Source: Pisolithus tinctorius
Taxonomy: Eukaryota; Basidiomycota; Agaricomycetes; Boletales; Pisolithaceae
DNA: 64,000 nucleotides
Reading direction: 5' to 3'
Assembly (NCBI GenBank): GCA_024663395.1
Contig: JANFAH010000037.1
Coordinates: 124,001-188,000 of the forward strand
The notes under the pieces are model-generated. The model searched no databases. It was given only the letters and a program-made list of their open reading frames with translations, and had not been told where the DNA came from. The position numbers and the translations under genes are program-made. Shown one piece after another: positions 42,751 to 54,399 of the stretch (position 1 is the stretch's first letter; the number at the start of each line of letters is the position of its first letter).

Positions 42751-45700
42751 ATGTCATTACAATACAGGATCACGCACATCTTTTGCCCTCTGAAGCTTCC
42801 TGACGGGGATGATCATTCTCACTCAAATGATTTTGCTCTGTCTGAAGCAATATGCGATTCGGCATTCGACTACTCTAGACACCTTGATAACCCTGCAAAA
42901 GCTCATTGGGAATATGTGAAGAAGCTGTTGCACAATCTTTACGAGGCAACGCGTCTTCACCAGCTAGAAGAAACCCCCGTCGCGTCCCAGCTCGCATCTA
43001 TGACAACTGGAGGTATGTGTTGTATGTCGCAAAAGCAATCCTTTTTTGGTACTGACTCCGTACAGACGTTGTTGCCTATCTTATCCATGCCCAGAATGCA
43101 GCTGTTGTATTCAGAAGAGATGCAGAGGAAACCATTGCAGAATCTTTCGAAGTATCCCCTACTGCCGCAGCGGTCATGGGTTCCTGCGGCAAACTCATAT
43201 GTTCGTACCCGGGGCCCGCGATCGCCATCTCAAACGCGGTTTTTGATGACGCTGTATTCCGCCTCGAGCTTGCTCATTTCCTCTGCGAGATGAACGACGA
43301 CAGTCTTGACGCGGCTCCAACGACCCGCAAGGCGGGTTCGACAGTTTCCGAGGAGCGGGATACTGTGCACCCTCGGTACATAACAGAGCTGTTGACCGGC
43401 ATCCTGCGAGCTGTTGGCAGGCCTGCCGAAGTCCAGCGAATCAGCAAACGTATTGGTGATGACGTCGTGTGGCGTGATGCCCGTCTCCCTTGGCGTCGCT
43501 CTTCACTCTGGTTGATGATCAGAGTCGTTCTGCAGACTACGCTTGCACGAAATGGTCTCGGGATAGACGGCTACAAGGCGTTCATATTATTCTTCATGAA
43601 TGGACTCGCCCGAGAAGCCTTGGTCCAGGGAATGCCTGACGACGTCCTGCACTGGATATCCGCCAAGATCAGTCGTCGGCTGACAAAACTGGGAGGGTCA
43701 GCCTCTGACTGGTTGTCAGCTTCCGTGCTGCAGACGTGTACGGACATCCGGAATCTGTTGGATAAAAGATGGAAGCAGGTGCAGGACAGCGATGCCTTCT
43801 TACCAATGTGGAATCCCCTTTCCCTCAATATCCTGGCTGATACTCGACTCTCCTTACTCGACAGTCACAAGTATATCACCGACGTCATGAATCCAAGCCA
43901 CTCCACCGTACGGCCTGCCAGTTCTGTGACCAGCCGCCGCATGCGCGGTAATTTGGATAATTTTCTATCGACCACTGGCGACTTCTTCCAGGATGCCTAC
44001 GAGGCAGACCCCCATTTGGCGCTCTATGATGTGGAACGAGAGGTTAGCCACGGCATCGATGATTGGGTTGCTGGTGTCTTGGAGGATGATGCTGATGCAG
44101 CATGCAAGAAACTGGAGCTCCTAGCCAGCAAGTATTCATTGGCAGCTAGGAAAACGTACGAAGGCAATCCAGAAGGCTTCTCCCGAATGCTTCTCACCGT
44201 AGTCGAATTATGGGTTGCATTAGACAAGCTCGTCACCCGACAAATTCCCATGCTCCGTGAATACTCCCCTGAAATACCTATCTCTCTCCTGGAACGATTA
44301 CTTCTTCGGGATGCACTTGACATCCAGCGGCTTCGTCTCGCATCAAATTACATCCACATGCGTCGCTCTAAAGCAATGAATGGGTGGTCTGTATTCTCGA
44401 ACTCAGCGGGCTCGACCAACTTTGCAGTGCGCTACTTCAACGAAGATTCTGGTTTGCTAGCCCTTAGGGACTCCATTGTTGACGCTGCTCGTCGTCAGCG
44501 AGAAGAAAAACTTTTGGAGCTCAAGCGGTCGAATGAACGCTACCACGACATCACGAGGCGTGCTGCAGGCATGGAACACAATTATGGGATTAATGGCCGT
44601 GGTAAAAGGAAACACCCCAGACGGAAGTGCGCGAAGTGCAGGCTTGAGTCTGAGTCGAAAATCGAGATTACAGTACACGAATGGCCGCTCCCGGAGGATC
44701 CTTGTCGAGCCGCAATAGTTGTATTCGAGCTGAATCGCCCACTCACTTTCGACATGTGGCGTTCTATCATTTTTCTCCTACTTGTCGATATCTGTTCCCC
44801 GCCATTGCAGCAGAGACATCCTCATACCTGTCTCGAAGAATATTCTGCGCTGTCCTCCTATCGCACTGAACATGCTAGATCTCGTATCACGCTGGCATCT
44901 GACGCGAAACCATTCATAAAGTCCCATTACCGCTCAACCAGCATACCGGCGGTGGAGAGCGAGGTCTGCGTCAATAATGGTCTCAGCTTTTACTACTACG
45001 ATAAAAATTCCTGTTTCTCCGCTGCTGACTGCTTCGGCCCCGTGTATATATCTGGCTCATGCTCCTATCAACTCCCGCCTGGCCCCTATCGCAACTTGCA
45101 GCGCTATCTTCAGCATACTGCCCACACGTCAAACGATGTGCTCTGCAGTCTGACTGACTGTGACAAGGACCTCTCTCCCCACGAGTTCACAGCATATGGC
45201 CACCTACGCAGCGGACCTTCTTTGCAGTGGCTCAATATTTTGCGGGAGATTCGTGCCAATACATTGACCTTCCGTCGTGAGGAGGTCCACATGCTCTTCT
45301 CTCAAGCAGCTAGCGAAGTTGGTCCAGTATCAGATGACGGGAAGTTGGTGTGGCATGTTGAGCTGGAACAGCCACATTTTCGTCGCTCACTCTTGGGCGA
45401 ACTGGAGACTCTCGTGTCGATTGTGTCGGGGAATTGGCTGGAGGGTATGACGATGGACACAATATCATTCGTGGTCGGTAGGATGCTCTCTGCGATGTCC
45501 TCAGTCCAAGACGATAGCTACCATAGAGCACTTGGACTACTACGCGCTGTCCGGGAGAAGACGTTCAGTTGGGTGTTGGAACTCTTTCACAAACTGGAAC
45601 AGGCGACGTGCGAGGTTGACAAGGAGCAGCTTCGAGGACGACTTCGTGACTTGGGCGCCATCTGCCGCAGCACTTTTGACGTGAGTCTCGATAGCGTGAC

Positions 45701-48700
45701 GCAGCTCCTCGACTCCTCCAGGGATCTGGAGATTCTAGTGTGCTGTGCGATAGTTATCCATGACAACACGCCTTCACAGCTCAGTGCTCTCGCTGGGATG
45801 CCAAGGCTCCTTATAGAACGTGACCATCGTTTATCATGGAAGTTAGAGGAGCATGTGGGCAATTTGATCTTGGAAAGGAATGCCGGCATCGATCTCGGAA
45901 TCAAACATATTTGGCCTGGGTACCGCAGAAGCACACGATGGCAGAGGGCCGGCGCTGGTCGTCGTAGCTGGTTCACTACCGATACATCCAGTTTTGCCTC
46001 CCAATGGTCACAAAAAGTGAGCTTCGACGTCCTTAACGGTACTTTATTGGTGGATGGACGTCCGATGGGAAGACTGCCGGATAAGATCATGACAGATCCA
46101 AATTTTACCTTGCTTTTCGGTGCTGTAAGTGTGTTGATGTTACATAATCTACTCCGTGAACTCATTCCCAGCAGCAGGCACCGGATGTCATTCCTGGTGA
46201 TATGGCTGGAATGGAATATGCTACTCGTGGTTTGATTGAAAAATATCGCGTAGGTGTTCTGGTCAATTCGTATCCACAGATAGTCGAGCTTGGTCCTGCA
46301 GGTTTACTTCCGAATGGGAACGAACGGTTTGATAATTCGAGCCAAAACAGAAACTGATTCGGACGTTTTCGAATTGATTCCTTCTCAGAAGTTGGGGTCG
46401 GATTTTCCGGCTGCACTGGTTGAGGATCATGTACACTGGCTCAACCTCACAACCCGGACGATGGAGACTCGTCCTATAGAGGATTTGTGGAAGTCATCCC
46501 CTGACAACTGGAAGCTTCAGTTTTCACCCAGACATCATTCGATGACTAGGGGAGATGTCAGACTCTTCGATGTCCGCAGTCAAACTTGGAAGATGTTGTC
46601 TCAACGGCTTCAGCCTTTGGAAAATCCGCAGAACCTCATTATCACACTGGAGAATCCGAATATGGTGTCTGTCGATTTACCACGCTATGGTCTTTCTTTC
46701 TTCGTCAATGATAATCAGGAGTTGGAGTGCCGTCATCCCCGTGGTATGGTATATGACGAAACACAATCTGCAGGAACATTGATCGGGCTAGCGAACAAAC
46801 TTGTCTTGCGACCCAAGGCCAATTCGGCCGACGACGGTGCCCGAAGACGCGTCCTTGTGCCAGAAGGAGATGTGTCATTCGCGAGGCAAGGCGATCATGT
46901 GCAGGTCACGATCGACATATCGGGTCCAGCGCACAAGCGCTTCCGATATCAAATATTCCGAATTGATACCGGCTTGGGATGTTTGGTTGGCAACGCTAGC
47001 CTGGCTAGCAATCTTTATCGAGCCTACCTGCATGCACTGACCAGCAAACCGTCTTCGGTGGACCCTCTCACGCAGAGAACTGGCACGGAAGAAGCACTGT
47101 CTATTTTGCGCTCTGCTGCATGTCAGTCCTTCATGAAGGTTGATGCCCGCTCCGCCAAGCTATTGTGTTGCATAGCAAGACTGACCACTCGCCGATCGTG
47201 GTACCCTAAACATTTAAAGCGTATGCAAACCGTGCACTGGCTGCAGGGTCTTCCGGTTGCGTCTCAACACTGTGGCTTTTACTATACGTGCTCGTCTATC
47301 AAGGAGATACAACAAAAACAGCAAGTTTTTCATGGTCAATCTGCGCCACCTTTCGAAGACTTCCCACCAGCTTGTGGTGACGATATACTTCTCCGTGCTG
47401 GAATCAGAGCTGCAGTGCTTTACCCACGAAAGTCGCATCATCACCTTCTCGTCGACACATATGACTCTGTTTACGAGGCAAGGGACATACAACCGTCATC
47501 CGCCGATGGACTCCGAGCATACAGTACTGCCCTTGCCGTTTATAATTGGTCAGCTCAAAGATGTCCAGCCAAAAAAATCCAAGGCTTAGTTAAGTCATGG
47601 AAAGGAACTATGCGGGGTGTTTCGCAGGCATTTTCGTTGCGTTACAACAAAGACTGGTTATCCCCAGATCTACCTGCAATCTGGCTTTCATTGTACGACA
47701 GCTGTCGTAAGAGCCAAGCACCGCGGCATCGTTTCCAACTCATATTCTCCCTGTCTACCATGGTATATGCCTCGCCGAAGCTTGAAGTCGTCGCTGGCGC
47801 TTTGCTGGCCTTTGCAACAATGCCTCAATTCAAGGAAGAAAATCCACCTGACCACTCGGTTTACGACCTCTCTGACGGGTATACACCCTCACATCATGCA
47901 CTGAACCAGTTTGTTTCCCGGCGCGTAAAGCCTCGCCGGTCCAGCGTCGATCAAATGGAGTACATGGAACAGCGCGAACGAGAAAAAAATGAAGTAATTG
48001 AAAAAGCGACTGCTGCGTGGCCATGTATGGAGCCTCCTAGCGACTTTCCGGAGTGCTCATGGTATGACATTGACGCATTAAATTCTGATCTCAGCCCACT
48101 GTTCGCGAGTTGCTACCGGAACATGGAGTTGAAGGATCACTTGAATCGCGTGGAGTCAATTCTTGACCAAAATGCTACGTCTTTCCTTGCTGACCAACAA
48201 CTGGCATATTCCTTTGTACCAGCAGGTCAGGGCCACCACCGAGTGAACCTGGACGTGACCCTGGAGGTCCTATTCCATCGCGCTGCACCTGCCATTCCAT
48301 TAAATGAGGTGACGCCTCAGAACTCGGGGTTCAATCTCCATCATGACAGTTATGCTCTATATCATCCCCTCGCTAAGACTCTTTTCCAGTCTCGAATTCG
48401 GTATTTGTTCTTGTACCATCGATATCTACTTTGTTCTGACCCTGGTTTCACCTGATCTAGGAAGATGAGCCAGTTGATTGGCGACCTTCACCGGAATGAG
48501 AACTCGACGTTTCATGTTATCTATGCAAATGAGCTCCAACAGAGTGCAGACCACCTTAGTTGTGACCAGCCGACTCTGGAAGTGGATACCCCCGTACACT
48601 TGGTAGAGTCGTTCAGAAGCTATTGCGAGCAAAGCAGGACAAGGTACCAGTCTGCCCTAAGGTTCCTTGCAGAATACTTGGGACCACAAACGACAAGCGA

Positions 48701-51700
48701 GCACACAGTCTATAGGTCTGGTCGGTGGCCACGCATCACAGCAAAGGTTCTCCTTGGTTGCCTCGCATCAACATCGCGAATTACATTGCCCCGTGATTGG
48801 CGAGTTTGTTTAATAGCATTCGCAAAGCTCGCTCTGGAGTACCAGCGTGCCCGCCGAATGCTAGCCTTGGCAAAGAATGGCCAAGCCGAGGATTTACACA
48901 GGGAGATGGAAAATACTGGTTGCGATGGTTGGGAGGCAGAGTCATACGCTGACTGGCTATTAATCCAGGTGCCTTCATCTCGTCACCTCAGCTGATTTCA
49001 TGTAAAGCTTATTCAGCCCCTCTATTCCCGGTTCAGCTTGACGGAGATTTCCTCATCCGTCGCGTCCAAGCAGATGTTGCGCTAGAAATGATAGCACCCC
49101 ATTCCGGCCAGAACACCGTTCTGCAATTGAACATGGGTGAAGGGAAATCCTCAGTAATCGTACCGGCGGCCGCCTCGGTCCTCGCCGACGGAAACCAACT
49201 CATGCGAGTGGTGGTCCCGAAAGCCCTCGCTTCCCAAATGTTCTATCTACTGGTAGATCGACTTGGTGGACTTGTCAACCGACGAATCTTTCATTTGCCG
49301 TTTTCAAGATCTTTGCAGATCGACGAATCCGGAGCTAGAGCAGTCCAGGAAATCTTAGAACAATGTATGCGCGAACGTGGTATCCTTGTCGTGCAACCCG
49401 AACACATCCTGTCTTTCAAACTGCTGAGCGTTGAGAAGCAGCTAGATGATGCCACGGGTATTGCGGAACCACTATTGCAGACTCAGCGGTGGCTCCATTC
49501 ATATGCTCGGGATATCCTTGATGAAAGTGATGAGATCCTGCATGTGCGAAATCAACTGATCTATGCTATTGGTTCACAGAAACCTCTGGAGGGCTCTCCC
49601 ACCCGGTGGTCGACCACACAACAGATACTCCATCTAGTGAAGAAACATGCCCCTGCGCTCCACGCGGATTTCCCGTTTGGTGTGGAATGCGAGCCATGTC
49701 ACCGTCGCGGTGGGGCTTTTTCTCACATTCGTATTCTTCATCGAGAGGCGGGCAACGAGCTAATTTCTAGGATTGCTCAAGATGTCATCGATGGGCAGCT
49801 ACTCAACTTCAGTGGGGTGCGCGGTATCGAGAGAACCACAATTCACCATTTCATCACCCGCATGGACGTTGCCTGCTCTGAAGTCCAAGTAACACGGGAC
49901 TACTGTGGAGGCACCGCCATGTGGATGACTTTGATACATCTACGCGGACTTCTAGCATCTGGAATCTTGCTATTTGCCCTCATGGAGCGACGATGGCGTG
50001 TCGGCTACGGACTCGCACCTTCGCGGACCATGCTTGCCGTCCCTTATCGTGCGAAGGATGTCCCAGCTCCAAGAGCAGAATTTGGTCATCCAGACATTGC
50101 GATAGTGCTCACTTGTCTCTCGTATTACTACAGTGGACTGGATCGGGAGCAGCTGATGTTATGCTTCGAGCGCCTCCTGACGCTAGATAACCCGGAACAG
50201 GAGTACGAGTCATGGGTCCGCAATTGCCTTGAAGTCCCCGAGAACCTCTGTCAAATCAGTGGCATTAATACTCAGTCGTTGGACCAGTGGAATCAGTACC
50301 TTTTCCCTCTATTCTCGCGCAATCAATCAACAGTAGACTTTTATCTCTCACAAGTTGTCTTTCCGAAGGAGGCCAAGGAGTTCCCTTCGAAGCTGTCTAG
50401 CTGTGGGTGGGACCTTGCAGAGGAGCGGGAGCACGTTACCACTGGTAAGTGCGTGGCTCAGCCACGACCTCTCATAACTCATGTTTGTTAGGATTTTCCG
50501 GGACAAATGATGCGCGTTTTTTGCTACCGATTTCCACCGTACAGCGGGACCTTCATCACCAACGTGCTACCAATGCAAAAGTTCTCTCCTACCTTATGAG
50601 GCACGAGAATGACGCATACGTGCAAACGTCGTGGCCAGATGGCCAGCGACGAACAGCTGGTGCATTCCTTGCGCTTGTGGTGGAACAAACGCCAGAAATT
50701 CGTGTGATATTGGACGTCGGTGCCCAGGTCCTGGAACTGAAAAACAACGAATTTGCAGCACTCTGGTTGGAGCTGAAGCCTGATGCGCTTGCTGCCATCT
50801 ACTTCAGTGACGACGACGAGCTGACCGTGCTTTCACGCGATGGTTCCACACAATCATTTTTAGAGTCACCATATGCAAGTCGCCTGGACGAGTGCATTGT
50901 ATATCTCGATGATGCACATACGCGAGGCACTGACATCAAGTTTCCGATCGGGTTCCGTGCAGCAGTCACTTTAGGGCCCAAAGTTTCCAAAGACCGCCTG
51001 ACTCAAGGTATGGCTATAGGATCGGTTGATGAGGAATGTCACTGAACTTGATGGTAGGGTGTATGCGCATGCGTAAACTTGGACATGGTCACTCTGTGAT
51101 ATTTTTCGCTCCTCTGGACGTAGACAGGAATATCCGCGACGCAGCTAGAAGAAGCGATGGAGATACCATACATCCATCGGACATCTTGTTGTGGGCCATG
51201 GGCGAAACGTGCATGGAGATCCAGAACAGCGCTCCCTACTGGGCTCAGCAGGGAAGAGACCACGCTTTCCGGTACCGTGCGTGGTCGCAGTTCTGTAGCG
51301 GCGAGATAACTGCCCAAGAACTCGCCGTGACTTGGCGTCAACCGGATGCGAAAACCCTGGAAGAATTGTATATGCCGTCCAGTCCTGAGGTGCAATCAAA
51401 ACCGCCCATTCCGGCAATCGATCGACAGTGCCAAGCGCTTGGCGTTTCCTCCTCGACTGTTTCTAACATGAACGAGGAACAGGAACGAGAAATTGTGCAC
51501 GAAATGGAACGCGAAACGCAAACAGAGCGACCACCGCCAGTGACCCCTGCAAGGCATCAGGTCTCCGCAGATGTCCGTCATTTCGTGCGCACGGGCATAA
51601 TTACCCCTTATTCTCAGGCCTTCCTTCCCATGTTTAGTTCATTCCGCGATGCCGCAACACCTGCTCAAGAAGAGAATGTGTGGTCCCAACACATCCTCGC

Positions 51701-52304
51701 AACTTCTGACTACTGTAGTGTGGTGGAGAGACGCACACGGGTGAATGTTGGTGAATACCTCCGCCCAGTTAACTGGATACTCTCAAGCCAGTCAAATGGA
51801 AACCCCACTCTTGTCATCCTTAGCCCATTCGAGGTAAACGAGTTGTTACCGGAAATCAGAAACAGCGGATCCGTGTGCCTTCACATCTACACGCCACGAA
51901 CTCAGGCAAGAATGCGTTCGTGTGACGACCTGCGTCTGTACACAATTCCTTCTGCTCGTCCTGACAGGGTTTTTTCCCCTTCACGCGTCGACCAGGTAAA
52001 CCTGTTCGCTGGACAGCTGTACCTGCGGGACTACGACACATATATTCGCCTTTGTCGCTTTCTTTGCATCTATGCCGACGATCTGGCTGGTGAGGAGAAC
52101 TTGGAGGTCGAGAGCGATGGATTCATAGCTCCCAAGCATCGCCCCCTGGAGGCACAATCGGCTGGCTCTTTCCGGAAGTCTCCACTTGCTTTCCTCAGGC
52201 ATATCATTAACCTGCGTCGGAGGGGGACGAACTTCGCGGTGACCCACATGGGAAAAATTCTGAATGGACGGTTGTTGAAGCAGGAAGACTTCGAAGACCG
52301 CTAA
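42751..52304 (+). CDS. Giant DUF6606/DUF3638/DUF3645 protein (3058 aa)
   Basis: Eight exons (42751-43012, 43066-46124, 46172-46249, 46302-48400, 48461-48968, 49037-50444, 50492-51007, 51058-52304) join without a single frame error into 3058 aa. The N-terminal ITHIFCPLKLPDGDDHS block is the DUF6606 region. VQLDGDFLIRRVQADVALEM and LQLNMGEGKSSVIVPAAA (around residue 2020) form the DUF3638 core, with a Walker-A-like GEGKSS. ILDESDEIL, GFSGTND, YLDDAHTRGTDI and LTQGCMRMRKLG then follow in the order of SF2-helicase motifs II to VI. UniProt commonly labels these proteins ubiquitinyl hydrolase, but the motifs visible here look like an ATP-dependent helicase/translocase. Cellular role unknown. It is the best-preserved gene in the window and is surely host-derived. 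Confidence 0.88.
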
Positions 52305-52647
52305 TCGGTGTGCAGTGACACTTCTCATCGATGCCTCAAATACGTAGGATTAGCTGTATGTTTGTTGCAAACTTACTCCGATGTTTTGCTTTTGTAGTCC
52401 CGTTGTTCCATATGTATGTACATTGTTGTTTGATAAGCGTCAGCCAATTGTCAGGAGTTTGGTTACCAGCGAACGTGCGAGCACAGTAGACTTACCATAG
52501 TCATGGCTTTCAGAATTGAAGAATAAGCGCTTGTTGTAAAACTCCAGAGTAAGGTAGGTGTTGTATGTAAGAACCGCTGTAAGCACACTGTGAGATTAGA
52601 ATGAAGTGAGCTGGCTGTAATTATGCATAAGAAGTCTGCGCAACAAC
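52305..52647. other. Intergenic region between convergent DUF3638 gene and helicase fragment
   Basis: 3' flank of the DUF3638 gene. No gene or repeat seen. Confidence 0.5.
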
Positions 52648-53398
52648 TCAGGCTGCGAATGCCCCAATCCTCTTTCGCACCTCTACGACCCGACCGCTGC
52701 CCCGTCCTTTGGAACGCCCAAACACGACAACCTTTCCCACCTCGCCCGCCCGCCCGGTTCTACCAGCACAGTGCAAAAAGTCGATCATATTCCGAGGTTC
52801 GTCCACAATAAAGACATGCTTGATGTCAGGGTGGAAGTCAAGTCCTCGTGAAAGCAATGACGTAGTCACGAGAACGTGAGGCGTAACTGCTGGATCTGAC
52901 GACAGGGGAGGTACGGCAACATCAGTCGAAGAAGTGGGCGAGTTCTGCTTCAAGAAACCATCCAAGTGGTGATTGGAACCACGCTGTCGACCATCTGCAT
53001 TGCCAGTGAGCGCAACGCATTTGATGCCGCGACTGTCAAGGAAAGCGCCGAGTTCTTCAACCTTGCGCCTTTTGTTACAGAAAACGATGACTTTAGAAAG
53101 CTTAACTGGACGAGGACTTCCGAGGGTTGTCTTGGCGTGAACAAGCGCGTCTTCTGCCCATACCCGGCGAATGCGACGTTCGATATCTACGTCTTTGTTT
53201 CCTCCAGTCCAGGAAGCATGTTCCGTACGGAGAGTGCGAGGTAGATGATGTAGATGAGGGGAAGCAAGCCGTGTCAGTGTAGGATGGTAAGTTGCGAGGT
53301 AGTTGCTTAGGGAGTTTGAAATCGTTGCACTGGTAAGGAGGAAATTGAAAGGGTAGGATATCGGCTGAGCTGTGATTTCCACCTTCTGTTGTGTGTCT
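52648..53398 (-). pseudogene. DEAD-box RNA helicase fragment (C-terminal half, Mrh4-like)
   Basis: About 245 codons of the second RecA-like domain: LLTSATISNSLSNYL (motif III SAT), KVIVFCNKRRKVEELGAFL (motif IV), VLVTTSLLSRGLDF (motif V) and FLHCAGRTGRAGEVGKVVVF (motif VI). The FLH-AGR-GRAG and GRGSGR tail resemble the mitochondrial helicase Mrh4. Motif VI begins HC instead of HR; TGT for CGT is a CpG transition and removes an arginine needed for ATP hydrolysis. The N-terminal half with motifs Q, I and II is absent, because the frame runs directly into the antisense strand of the MYND block at 53399. The fragment is a truncated relic. Confidence 0.8.
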
Positions 53399-53960
53399 AT
53401 CCCGCGTGGGGGAGCAGCATTCAAAATCCCTTCATCCACGTGCTACGATGTAGAGGTGGAGAACAAAATCTTGAGATGCGGGAACGGGACGATGGCATAT
53501 AATGCGGCTGTTGCAGCGTTCAGGGTATTTGGTGATGGCGAGTTCGCAAGACAGTACCTCCGGATTGCGGCCAAGATTAACCCGATCATACTCACCAAGA
53601 TCCTTGCAAAAGAAGTACGTCTCCGTGACGTTTGCCGCTCGGAGCTATTGTTTTACTGATCCAAAACAAAGGGCTTTAACAACCTCCATGGGACACATAA
53701 CGGACCGGAGGATGCACGGGATTACTTGTTCGTGACGCAAGATGTGTGGATTAAGGACGACGTATGGGAGTGGGCCAACGCCTCACATGAAGCGGGGAGC
53801 AACGTAATCAAGGTGTGCAGCAACAGCGCCTGTGGAGCCGTGTGAGACCCAGGTTGCGCAGTTTAAGCGGTGCACTGCATGCAGGAAGGTATTGTACACA
53901 GCCACAATTACCCCTGCTGCGCCAGCCGGCGTTGTAAGCACGATGCGCTGATTTGAACCT
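53399..53960 (+). pseudogene. MYND-gene fragment, copy 2 of the duplicated block
   Basis: Direct copy of 38693-39237: VFGDGEFARQYLRI, DVWIKDDVWEWANAS and CSNSACGAV are recognisable, then TGTGAGA introduces a stop (53840-53842) where copy 1 continues. It retains 9 bp lost from copy 1. The block is bounded on the left by the helicase fragment and on the right by the copia LTR. Confidence 0.8.
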
Positions 53961-54299
53961 GTAGGAATACCAACCTGCCGTCACACCCAAATAAGGAAAC
54001 GATGACGCGCAGAGAGCGCGGGATATATGTCATAACCCCAAGAGGGGGACAAACAAAGTGAAAAATACAAAGGTGGGAGTAGGGGTGGATGTGCCCCAAC
54101 AGACGAGATATCAAATACACGATGTAGATATAAGGTAGCTACCGCAGGGGATAGAATCCCTATGAGACGAGAATGTCACCTCGTTGACCTGCATCCCTGC
54201 CTGAGCATGCTGAGTCTTAAACCGAGCACCCTCGTGCACAACCTCGCTTGTACCTAATCACTCCAATGTCAGTCACTGCGCACGCATCATTCCTAACAG
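53961..54299 (+). repeat. 5' LTR of the copia element (inferred)
   Basis: Inferred from one copy only: it starts TGTAGGAATA at the end of the duplicated MYND block and ends TTCCTAACA just before the primer-binding site. The ends form the usual short inverted repeat. Confidence 0.65.
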
Positions 54300-54313
54300 G
54301 TTATGAGCCCCGT
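54300..54313 (+). promoter_or_regulatory. Primer-binding site of the copia element
   Basis: GGTTATGAGCCCCG directly follows the LTR. It resembles the GGTTATCAGAGC-type sites of copia elements, which pair with an initiator tRNA-Met fragment. Confidence 0.5.
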
Positions 54314-54399
54314 CTGCTCGTAACTGACCTCGTCGCCAAGCCACCAACATAGAGCCGAGAAGATCCACCCGCTTATCCATCAGGAGGGGGAGAATAGAG

